This document shows positions 1 to 6,298 of a DNA stretch of 9,739 nt, in pieces. The stretch spans positions 1 to 9,739 of the forward strand of contig JAESUA010000207.1 of assembly GCA_016763255.1 (NCBI GenBank), in the 5' to 3' direction. Each line of letters starts with the position of its first letter. Position 1 is the stretch's first letter. This DNA comes from Magnetovibrio sp. Lineage in GTDB: Bacteria > Pseudomonadota > Alphaproteobacteria > Rhodospirillales > Magnetovibrionaceae. The position numbers were made by a program, and so were the translations under genes. The notes beneath the pieces are model-generated. The model did not search any database. It was not told the DNA's origin and saw only the letters and a list, made by a program, of their open reading frames with translations.

Positions 1-150
1 CAAATAGAGTACGTCTGCGTTCCCTTCGTCATGAAATGCGTTGACCGTATGGAAGATGAAACAAGGGTCGATATCGAACCAGCGCACGTCCGTTTCACCG
101 CGTGCCAGTACTCCTATGCGGGCACCGTTTTCTGGTCGCCACTCGTGGCC
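1..150 (-). pseudogene. Carotenoid/lignostilbene oxygenase fragment (no N-terminus)
   Basis: Reading leftward from about 150 to the window edge there is an open frame of 50 codons. It contains GARIGVLARG, then DVRWFDIDPC, then FIFHTVNAF. This is the typical succession in the carotenoid cleavage oxygenase family (carotenoid, apocarotenoid and lignostilbene dioxygenases): R-x-G-V-L, then V-R-W-F-x-I-x-P-C, then F-H-x-x-N-A-[FY]. The His of FHxxNAF is one of the four iron-ligand histidines of the beta-propeller in the family. The frame extends further right to a TGA near 225, but that stretch has no family character and no ATG or GTG start ahead of the motifs. The expected N-terminal half with the first iron histidines is absent. 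The rest would lie beyond the left edge. It overlaps the end of the cytochrome b561 gene in another frame, so a real start is unlikely. Family identity is fairly sure; substrate is unknown. Confidence 0.72.
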
Positions 151-455
151 AAGGCCACCGGAACGGCGTACAGCGCCAACTTTGCCGCCTTGTTGGCCAA
201 AATCAAAAACTTGTTTTGGTTCATGTCATCGGGGCTCGACTGCGATGTGTGCCACACGGCGCGCACCAACAAAAATGCCATCAACAAGATCGCCAGGGTG
301 GCATGGCGGTTCATCAGTTCGGCTTTGTCGGCACGTGCGGCGTCTTCAAAAATTTGGCCGCTGATGAAAGTGAAGATAATCAGGCCCGCGAGGCCCCAGT
401 GTAAAATCTGGCTCACCACTCCGTAGCGGCTGGCGTTGTCTCGAATAATGCTCAT
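114..455 (-). CDS. Cytochrome b561-type protein, truncated
   Basis: Membrane di-haem cytochrome b561 (YodB/CybB type) that would pass electrons between the quinone pool and periplasmic partners. The 113 residues begin MSIIRDNASRYGVVSQILHW. The family's R-Y-x-x-x-x-x-x-LHW signature is present, with His19 as the likely haem ligand in helix 1 (about 16-35). His51 (RHATL) matches the second ligand position at the start of helix 2 (51-68), and a third helix runs from about 90 to 105. Members usually have four helices and 170-190 residues. Here the frame ends at a TAG (114-116) just after helix 3, so helix 4 and its haem ligand are missing and the next sequence belongs to a carotenoid oxygenase in another frame. 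I chose the ATG at 455 over a GTG one codon upstream because family members start close to this point; an AAGGG lies about nine bases before it. Probably non-functional as it stands. Confidence 0.75.
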   Translation of the reverse strand: MSIIRDNASRYGVVSQILHWGLAGLIIFTFISGQIFEDAARADKAELMNRHATLAILLMAFLLVRAVWHTSQSSPDDMNQNKFLILANKAAKLALYAVPVALATSGDQKTVPA

Positions 456-645
456 CACAAAAACCCTTAAATTTACGTTCTAAGCCTGTGACCATAAGTG
501 GGTTTTGTAACACCAGCGTTTCTCGATAGATGCATTTTGTATCTGGATGTAACAGCCATGCCGCAAAGCCTAGGTTGCATAAAAATCATCCCTCAAATGA
601 TCCCGCGTAGGCGGCGTTTTTCCATCTCACAAAAACGTGATGGCG

Positions 646-674
646 CATACGTCGTATGAGTTACGCAAACGTCA
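646..674. promoter_or_regulatory. Candidate operator pair upstream of the fatty-acid operon
   Basis: Two dyads sit side by side 67 to 95 bases before the first start codon. The first is CATAC-GTC-GTATG (646-658), a perfect 5+5 inverted repeat. The second is TTACG-CAAA-CGTCA (661-674), an imperfect repeat with one mismatch between its arms. The second recalls, from memory, the ACG/CGT-armed sites described for LiuR-type MerR regulators of acyl-CoA catabolism. Binding by the MerR protein encoded at 4811 is inference. No clear promoter with the long MerR-type spacer can be read around it. Confidence 0.3.
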
Positions 675-681
675 CAAACAA

Positions 682-708
682 TCCCCATGTGTAACGGTGT
701 ATGGGGGA
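682..708 (+). promoter_or_regulatory. Possible leader hairpin
   Basis: TCCCCAT and ATGGGGGA can pair with one bulged G around a 12-base loop. It would lie in the mRNA leader about 33 bases before the start codon, away from the ribosome binding site. The stem is short and no terminator U-run follows, so it may be chance. Confidence 0.15.
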
Positions 709-740
709 AATCCGCCCCCCCGACCTTTGTGAGGTTCCCG

Positions 741-1355
741 ATGACCAAGGAAGAGGAAAATATATTTGCCATAAACGAGAGCACCTATGCATGGTGCGTG
801 CGCTCGTTTCAGGCTATTCGCAAGCGCCTCGGCCTCAACATCAAAGTTCATCAAAATGAATCCGGCCTGATGAAAAAAGGCCATATTTTCCTGTTTAACC
901 ATTTTGCCCGTTTTGAAACCATCATCCCACCATTTGTCATTCATCGCGCAACGGGCACCTTTTGCCGCTCCGTAGCCGATCATGAATTGTTCGATGGTGG
1001 CGAGGGGGTGGCCAGTTTTCTGCGTGGGGTCGGCGCGGTGCCCAACAATCTACCCGGTTTATTACCATACCTGGCCGCTGAAATTTTGCGTGGCCGCAAG
1101 GTGGTGATGTTTCCCGAAGGCGGCATGGTCAAAGACCGACGCGTGCTGGACAGCGAAGGCGCGTTCAACATCTTTTCACGCGCTTCGGCAGAGAGACGCA
1201 AGCACCATCGCGGTGCGGCGGTATTGGCCCTGACTCTGGATATCTTCAAACGCCGCATCTTGGAACTCCACAGACGCGGCGATATTGAACGCATTGAACG
1301 TTGGGTGAGGGCGCTGGAACTAGCGATGCGGAGGAGTTATTGTCGAGAGCCATAG
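741..1355 (+). CDS. GPAT/PlsC-like acyltransferase domain, N-terminal part, ended by a frameshift
   Basis: Acyltransferase of the glycerolipid (PlsB/PlsC) superfamily, expected to move an acyl group from acyl-CoA or acyl-ACP to a glycerol-phosphate-like acceptor at the membrane. Residues 53-59 are NHFARFE, matching motif I (N-H-x4-D) with Glu in place of Asp. Residues 124-127 are FPEG, matching motif III (F-P-E-G), followed by GMVKDR. The start at 741 follows a GAGG (731-734) at a suitable distance. An in-frame ATG at 687 lacks such a site and would add an unlike leader peptide. The domain breaks off: after about residue 194 (ALELA) the frame turns into an Arg-rich tail and stops at 1355, while the missing final block of the domain (IVPSTITFYPIR) continues in the next frame. 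The frame overlaps the following gene by 55 bases. I read the two as one fusion gene with a single-base loss near 1320. Substrate is not deducible. Confidence 0.75.
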   Translation: MTKEEENIFAINESTYAWCVRSFQAIRKRLGLNIKVHQNESGLMKKGHIFLFNHFARFETIIPPFVIHRATGTFCRSVADHELFDGGEGVASFLRGVGAVPNNLPGLLPYLAAEILRGRKVVMFPEGGMVKDRRVLDSEGAFNIFSRASAERRKHHRGAAVLALTLDIFKRRILELHRRGDIERIERWVRALELAMRRSYCREP

Positions 1356-3052
1356 AACCGACCTTGATCGTGCCCTCGACCATCACATTTTATCCCATTC
1401 GCATTCAAGACAACATCATATCACGCGCCGCAGATCTGTTCGCACGCGGTCTACCGCAACAGTTTTTGGAAGAGATGAAAATCGAAGGCAATCTGTTGCT
1501 GCGTGACACCGATATGGACATCCGCCTTGGCGATCCGCTTGAACTCCAAAAAAAATGGCACTGGTGGGAGACCATCCTGCTCAATCGTTACTTCACCAAA
1601 AACATTTGGTCCTTGGATGATTTATTTGGGCTTCGTGATCAGGCCGAAAGTTTTACCGAAAAAATGTTGGCACGCTGCATCAGCACCGAATCTCTACGGA
1701 TCAGAGACGCCTATATGCACGCCATGTATGAAGGCATCACGGTCAACCTCAGCCACCTCGCCAGCCACCTGATCATCACCTTGATCGGCAAAGGGCAAAT
1801 GGAGATCAGCCGCGAACTGTTTCACAAGACGTTGTATTTGGCGCTAAAAAACCTCCAGGCCACTCCTGGTGTGCACCTGCACCGAAGCCTTTTGTGGCCG
1901 GACCGCTATCGTTTATTGATGGATGGCATCAGCTTTGAGATGGAACGTTTTTTCAAGACCTGCAATGACGCAGGGCTCGTCGAACATACGCCGACCTCCT
2001 ATCTGTTCCTCGACAAACTTTGCGAAGAGTACGGTTTTGATGAGGTGCGTTTGGAAAATCCGGTACTGGTTTACGCCAACGAAGTCGAACCCCTGGCCCA
2101 GGTCCACGCAACCATGGATGCGGCCCTAAAAAGTGCCGCGACCATCAGCGAAGCCGAAATCGGTTCCTTGCTGTTTGACGACGAACTGCGCGCCCATCAG
2201 TGGAATCAAAAATATTTTACGGCACCGCGTTTTAGTAAAATCAACGAACAAGAAACCGCGACCAAAACCGGAGAGCCCTATCTTTTTCTGCCCCAGCGCC
2301 ATGTAAAAACCGGCATTTTGATGGTGCATGGATTTCTCGCTTCTCCCGCCGAACTGCATGATTTTGGAAAATCACTCGGCACCACAGGTTACGCCGTTTT
2401 GGGTGTGCGTTTGGCGGGGCATGGCACCTCGCCGTGGGATTTAAAAGAACGCGATTGGCAAGATTGGCTCAATTCCGTGCGACGTGGTTATCGCATCTTG
2501 TCTGCCTTTGTCGACCAAGTGGTGGTGGTTGGGTTTTCCACCGGCGGGGCATTGTCATTGATGTTGGCGGCGGAAGGTTTGGAAAAGGTATCCGGCGTGG
2601 CGGCGGTGTGTGCGCCCTTAAGTTTTCGCGACCGCAATATGATTTTGGTGCCGCTGGTTCATGGGCTCAACAAACTGGCCAGCTGGCTGCCCAGTTTTGA
2701 CGATGTCATTCCATTTCGTGAAAATGATTCAGAACACCCCGACATCAACTACCATTCCATCCCGGTGCACGCGTTGTATCAATTGCGCGAACTCACCGAC
2801 GTTTTGAAACAGCGCCTGCCCCGTGTCGAGATCCCAGTCTTGATCGTACAAGGCGACGAGGACCCCATCGTCCCCGACAGCGCAATAAAAATCATCGACA
2901 CCCTGCCCGGCCGAGACAAGGCCCTGCAGTGGATCAGTTCACACCGCCACGGTATCCTCAATGAAAACATTGGCGGCGCACAACATCTGGTCAGAACATT
3001 TATTCAACAATGTGAAGCCGAAGCCGACTGTAGTCGCGAGACCGGATCATGA
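1301..3052 (+). CDS. Acyltransferase C-terminal block fused to an alpha/beta-hydrolase (esterase/lipase)
   Basis: Counted from the nominal TTG at 1301, residues 21-80 hold the end of the acyltransferase fold: IVPSTITFYPIR, then EGNLLLRDTDMDIRLGDPL, which resembles the FGEP block of GPAT enzymes. A mostly helical stretch of unknown role follows (about 81-330), with some likeness to a GPAT C-terminal domain. Residues 337-575 form an alpha/beta-hydrolase like Est30 carboxylesterase or monoacylglycerol lipase. MVHGF (341-345) gives the oxyanion hole, GFSTGG (411-416) the nucleophile Ser413, GDEDPIVP (518-525) the acid Asp521, and SSHRHGIL (546-553) the His, 550 or 548. The triad is complete, so the hydrolase is probably active if made. 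A TGA at 1295 closes the frame upstream, and neither TTG 1301 nor TTG 1340 (AGGAG three bases ahead) is a convincing start; the real start is most likely 741, before a frameshift. The last codon overlaps fadD by ATGA, giving translational coupling. No signal peptide, so it should be cytoplasmic or membrane-associated. Confidence 0.8.
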   Translation: MGEGAGTSDAEELLSRAIEPTLIVPSTITFYPIRIQDNIISRAADLFARGLPQQFLEEMKIEGNLLLRDTDMDIRLGDPLELQKKWHWWETILLNRYFTKNIWSLDDLFGLRDQAESFTEKMLARCISTESLRIRDAYMHAMYEGITVNLSHLASHLIITLIGKGQMEISRELFHKTLYLALKNLQATPGVHLHRSLLWPDRYRLLMDGISFEMERFFKTCNDAGLVEHTPTSYLFLDKLCEEYGFDEVRLENPVLVYANEVEPLAQVHATMDAALKSAATISEAEIGSLLFDDELRAHQWNQKYFTAPRFSKINEQETATKTGEPYLFLPQRHVKTGILMVHGFLASPAELHDFGKSLGTTGYAVLGVRLAGHGTSPWDLKERDWQDWLNSVRRGYRILSAFVDQVVVVGFSTGGALSLMLAAEGLEKVSGVAAVCAPLSFRDRNMILVPLVHGLNKLASWLPSFDDVIPFRENDSEHPDINYHSIPVHALYQLRELTDVLKQRLPRVEIPVLIVQGDEDPIVPDSAIKIIDTLPGRDKALQWISSHRHGILNENIGGAQHLVRTFIQQCEAEADCSRETGS

Positions 3053-4818
3053 CCGACATGCCCTCCTCCCCACCGCCTTGGGCCCATGTTTATCCGCCAA
3101 ACCTGGATTGGCAAATGGACGCCGTAGAAAAGCCGGTTTATGCGCTTTTGGACAACGCGGCGCAAAAAGAACCCGATTGCGTCTGTATCGATTTTATGGA
3201 TCGCCACTACACATTTGCCGACATGCTCGACCTGGCCAACCGCACCGCCCGCGGGCTGCAACAGTTGGGGCTTGGGCGCGGCGAGCGGGTCGGCCTGTGC
3301 CTGCCCAATTCACCTTATTATGTCGCCGCCTATTTTGGGGCGTTGAAGGCCGGTGCAACGGTGGTCAACTTCAACCCGCTGTATACCGCAGACGAAATTC
3401 GCGATCAGATCATCGATGCCGATGTCTCCATCATGTTCACCCTGGGCCTCAAACAAATTTATCCCAAAGTGGCCGCCGGACTGCAGGGCACCAATCTGCG
3501 CAACATCGTGGTGTGTTCCCTGGCCGATGCCCTGCCGCCGGTTAAAAGTCTTTTGTTCCAAACCTTCAAACGCAGCGAAATTGCCGAGACCCCGCTCAAC
3601 TTGCAAAACCTGCCCTTTGAATGGTTGACGCGAAACCGTGGCAATTATCAGCCGGTCGAAATCGATCCCATAAGTGAGGTTGCGTTGTTGCAATACACCG
3701 GCGGCACAACCGGTGTGCCCAAGGGCGCGATGCTGACCCACGCCAACATCATGACCAACACCGAACAGGTGCGCAGCTGGCTGATCCATGCCAACAACCA
3801 TTCCCAAACCAATCAAACCCACAACGGGCTGAGTGATGACGAACCCGGCGGGGAATGCATCCTCGCCGCATTGCCATTTTTCCATGTCTTCGCCATGACC
3901 GTGGTGATGTGTTTAGGGCTACGCATCCGCGCCAAACAGATCGTCCTGCCGCGTTTTGATTTGGACCAGGTGTTGAAGGTGATCGATGCCAAACGCCCAA
4001 CCCTGTTTCCGGCGGTGCCGACCATCTACAGCGCAATCAATGGCCATGCCCATACGCAACGTTACGATTTGACCTCGATCCGGCATTGTCTAAGCGGTGG
4101 TGCGCCATTGCCACTGAAAATCCGCACCTCCTTTGAAAAGCTCACCGGCTGTGTCCTGGTGGAAGGTTATGGACTTTCCGAAACGTCACCGGTGGCGTGC
4201 TGCAACCCGCCATGGGGCGACAATAAGGCCGGTTCGGTGGGCATCCCGCTGCCGGGTACTTTTGTTGAAATTCGTGACATTGCCAATCCCTCACGCACCG
4301 TTCCCCTTGGAGAACGTGGCGAAATTGTCATTCGTGGCCCCCAGGTGATGGCCGGCTATTGGCGCCGCAAAGAGGCAACACGTGACGCCTTTGAAGGTCG
4401 TTGGTTACGCACTGGCGACATTGGGCACATGGACGAAGACGGCTATGTCTTTCTCACCGACCGCATGAACGATGTGATCAATTCTGGTGGCTATAAGATC
4501 TATCTGCGCATCATCGAAGAAGCCCTTTACAAACACCCTGACGTGCAAGAAGCCGTGGTCATCGCTATCCCCCATGGTTATCGCGGTGAAGCGCCCAAAG
4601 CGTTCGTTAAACTGGTGGATGGATCAAATTTGGATGTCGATCATTTGATGGCATTTTGTGCTGATCACCTCAATCCCATCGAACGTCCCGACGAAATTGA
4701 ATTTCGCGACGAATTGCCGAAAACCTTGATCGGTAAATTATCAAAAAAAGAATTGGTCGAAGAAGAAAAACAAAAGCGCCTCCACAACAACCGAACCAAG
4801 GAGCCCGACGATGGATAA
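3049..4818 (+). CDS. fadD: Long-chain acyl-CoA synthetase (FadD type)
   Basis: ATP-dependent ligase activating free fatty acids to acyl-CoA through an acyl-adenylate, the entry step of beta-oxidation. The 589 residues match the usual 550-600 of the family. Motifs in order: P-loop YTGGTTGVPKG (216-226), GYGLSETSP (373-381), LRTGDIG (453-459), hinge region TDRMND (470-475), and PKTLIGK with the A10 lysine Lys563 needed for adenylation. Two positions are unusual. The hinge site, generally Lys or Asp, is Asn474, and the Pro of the usual G-Y-K-x-Y-P-R motif is Leu486. Neither removes a catalytic residue. The start overlaps the hydrolase stop (ATGA) with no strong ribosome site, implying coupling to the upstream gene. 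The end overlaps the MerR gene by eight bases. Chain-length preference cannot be read; a medium-chain or aryl-CoA ligase is a less likely alternative given the neighbours. Confidence 0.93.
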   Translation: MTDMPSSPPPWAHVYPPNLDWQMDAVEKPVYALLDNAAQKEPDCVCIDFMDRHYTFADMLDLANRTARGLQQLGLGRGERVGLCLPNSPYYVAAYFGALKAGATVVNFNPLYTADEIRDQIIDADVSIMFTLGLKQIYPKVAAGLQGTNLRNIVVCSLADALPPVKSLLFQTFKRSEIAETPLNLQNLPFEWLTRNRGNYQPVEIDPISEVALLQYTGGTTGVPKGAMLTHANIMTNTEQVRSWLIHANNHSQTNQTHNGLSDDEPGGECILAALPFFHVFAMTVVMCLGLRIRAKQIVLPRFDLDQVLKVIDAKRPTLFPAVPTIYSAINGHAHTQRYDLTSIRHCLSGGAPLPLKIRTSFEKLTGCVLVEGYGLSETSPVACCNPPWGDNKAGSVGIPLPGTFVEIRDIANPSRTVPLGERGEIVIRGPQVMAGYWRRKEATRDAFEGRWLRTGDIGHMDEDGYVFLTDRMNDVINSGGYKIYLRIIEEALYKHPDVQEAVVIAIPHGYRGEAPKAFVKLVDGSNLDVDHLMAFCADHLNPIERPDEIEFRDELPKTLIGKLSKKELVEEEKQKRLHNNRTKEPDDG

Positions 4819-5146
4819 ACTCTATTGCGTCGAAGACTTGGCCAAGGCGTGCGACACCACGCCGCGTGCGGTGCGCCTGTATATGGAAAAAGGTCTTTTG
4901 GAGCCCATGCGTGCGGGCCGGACCTATATCTTCACCGAGCCCAGCAGGCAACGACTCACCGTCATTCAACGCTGCAAGCGCATTGGCCTATCGCTCAACG
5001 ACATCAAAAAACGCCTTGATCCCACCGACAAAGCCGAACTCGAAGCCATGCTTGAGCGCGTCAAAGACATCACCATCGACGCCAACACCGAATTGGAAGC
5101 GCTGTGTTCCGAGTTGAGCCACGTTCGCCGCCAGGAAAGGAATTGA
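4811..5146 (+). CDS. MerR-family regulator of the fatty-acid operon
   Basis: Small transcription factor of 111 residues. Residues 5-38 form the winged helix-turn-helix: VEDLAKACDTTPRAVRLYMEKGLL matches the MerR pattern (L-A-x-x-x-x-x-T-x-R-x-[IV]-R-x-Y-x-x-x-G-L-L), followed by a wing (AGRTYIF) and IGLSLNDIKKRL, the second helical pair. Residues 73-105 form the dimerising helix. There is no sizeable effector domain and no metal-binding Cys cluster: the scattered Cys residues do not form a MerR/CueR pattern, so a metal sensor is unlikely. Lying between acyl-CoA synthetase and thiolase, it probably controls this operon in response to an acyl-CoA, like LiuR, the MerR regulator of branched-chain acyl-CoA catabolism; this is inference. 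AAGGAG (4798-4803), inside the end of fadD, is a strong ribosome site seven bases from the ATG. Encoded in its own target transcript, it would be autoregulated. Confidence 0.9.
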   Translation: MDKLYCVEDLAKACDTTPRAVRLYMEKGLLEPMRAGRTYIFTEPSRQRLTVIQRCKRIGLSLNDIKKRLDPTDKAELEAMLERVKDITIDANTELEALCSELSHVRRQERN

Positions 5147-5149
5147 CCT

Positions 5150-6298
5150 ATGACCTCCCCACAAACGCCAATCGTCATTGCCGGTTATGCGCGATCCCCC
5201 TTCACCCTGGCGCACAAAGGGGGGTTGGCACACACCCGCCCCGATGAAATCGCCGCCCAGGTGGTGCGTGGCCTGATTGAACGCACCCATATCGATCCGG
5301 CCTTGATCGAAGATTTGATCATGGGCTGCGCTTTTCCCGAAGGCGAACAAGGTTTCAACATTGCCCGTCTCGTGGGGTTTTTGGCTGATTTGCCGCTCAA
5401 AGTTGGCGGGGTCACCGTTAATCGGTTTTGCGGTTCCAGCATGCAGGCCATTCACATGGCCGCCGGTGCGATGCAGATGGGTGCGGGCGAAGCCTATATC
5501 TGCGCCGGGGTGGAAAGCATGAGCCGTATTCCCATGACCGGCTTTAACCCCATGCCGCACCCTGGTTTGGCCGAACGCATGCAATCGGCCTATATGGGCA
5601 TGGGCGAAACGGCGGAAAACGTCGCCCGTAAATATGGGCTGAGCCGTGCACAGCAAGATGCCTTTGCCCTGCATAGCCAACAAAAGGCCTATGAAGCGCA
5701 AACATCCGGTCGACTTGATGATGAAATCGTCCCCATCAAAACCGCGACGGGCATCGTGTCTACGGATGGCTGCATCCGCCACGAAACAACGTTAGAAGCC
5801 TTGAAAAACCTCAAACCCGCATTCGATCAAAACGGCACGGTTACGGCAGGCACCGCATCGCCGCTGACCGATGGTGCGGCGGCGGTTCTGGTCACCACCC
5901 AAGAGTTTGCCGAACGCGAATGTCTCAAACCATTGGCGCGGGTGCGCAGCTTCGCGGTGTCTGGGTGCCAGCCCGAAATCATGGGCATCGGCCCCATACG
6001 GTCCTCTCAAAAAGCCCTGGAACGCGCAAACATCACCGTCGATCAGCTTGATGTGATTGAGTTGAACGAAGCTTTTGCCAGCCAATCTTTGGCCTCGATC
6101 CGCGACCTTGAACTCAATGTGGAAAAGATCAACATCGACGGCGGGGCCATTGCGTTGGGCCATCCCTTAGGCGCGACCGGTGCGCGCATCACCGGCAAGG
6201 CCGTACAAATACTGTGTCGCAACGGCGGAAAATGGGCCTTGTCGACCCAATGCATCGGCGGCGGTCAAGGCATAGCCACCGTGTTGGAGGGCCTGTGA
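5150..6298 (+). CDS. fadA: 3-ketoacyl-CoA thiolase (acetyl-CoA acyltransferase)
   Basis: Cleaves 3-ketoacyl-CoA with free CoA to acetyl-CoA and an acyl-CoA two carbons shorter, the last step of each beta-oxidation round. The 382 residues fit the thiolase family (about 380-400) at full length. Nucleophile Cys94 lies in VNRFCGSSMQA, the NEAF motif is 306-309, His338 lies in GGAIALGHPLGATGAR, and the general-base Cys368 lies in CIGGGQG, so all catalytic elements are intact. A purine-rich AGGAAAGGAA (5133-5142) precedes the ATG, and only three bases separate it from the MerR stop. It ends in TGATG, sharing one base with the start of the dehydrogenase/hydratase gene. The partner gene for the trifunctional-type complex follows directly, which favours a degradative FadA over a biosynthetic acetoacetyl-CoA thiolase (PhaA), though family alone does not exclude the latter. 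Confidence 0.93.
   Translation: MTSPQTPIVIAGYARSPFTLAHKGGLAHTRPDEIAAQVVRGLIERTHIDPALIEDLIMGCAFPEGEQGFNIARLVGFLADLPLKVGGVTVNRFCGSSMQAIHMAAGAMQMGAGEAYICAGVESMSRIPMTGFNPMPHPGLAERMQSAYMGMGETAENVARKYGLSRAQQDAFALHSQQKAYEAQTSGRLDDEIVPIKTATGIVSTDGCIRHETTLEALKNLKPAFDQNGTVTAGTASPLTDGAAAVLVTTQEFAERECLKPLARVRSFAVSGCQPEIMGIGPIRSSQKALERANITVDQLDVIELNEAFASQSLASIRDLELNVEKINIDGGAIALGHPLGATGARITGKAVQILCRNGGKWALSTQCIGGGQGIATVLEGL

Larger units (their letters stand above)
456..740. other. Divergent intergenic region
   Basis: These 285 bases lie between the leftward cytochrome gene and the rightward acyltransferase gene, so they should hold both promoters and the leader of the fatty-acid operon. I see no convincing coding frame. 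No -35/-10 pair stands out: TTGCAT (574-579) followed 17 bases later by TGATCC is a weak candidate for the rightward direction. Two short dyads (646-658 and 661-674) and a weak hairpin (682-708) are listed separately. A GAGG at 731-734 is the ribosome binding site for the ATG at 741. Confidence 0.6.

Noticed and set aside
687..740. Longer start for the acyltransferase at the ATG at 687
   Set aside because: No ribosome binding site precedes it and the added 18 residues have no family character, whereas the ATG at 741 has a GAGG at the right distance.
1301..1356. Programmed -1 ribosomal frameshift
   Set aside because: No slippery heptamer and no clear downstream stem-loop could be seen in the overlap, so a mutation or sequence error is the simpler reading.
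3310..3885. 191-codon open frame on the minus strand
   Set aside because: Antisense to the acyl-CoA synthetase, with no recognisable domain and a shadow-like composition.
4988..5782. 264-codon open frame on the minus strand
   Set aside because: It runs antisense to MerR and thiolase, both with clear conserved motifs. Its His- and Gly-rich composition is typical of a codon-bias shadow.
6214..6297. Upstream extension of the dehydrogenase/hydratase gene into the thiolase
   Set aside because: It lies wholly inside the thiolase active-site region in another frame. ATG 6298 has a GGAGG site and begins just before the NAD-binding fold.
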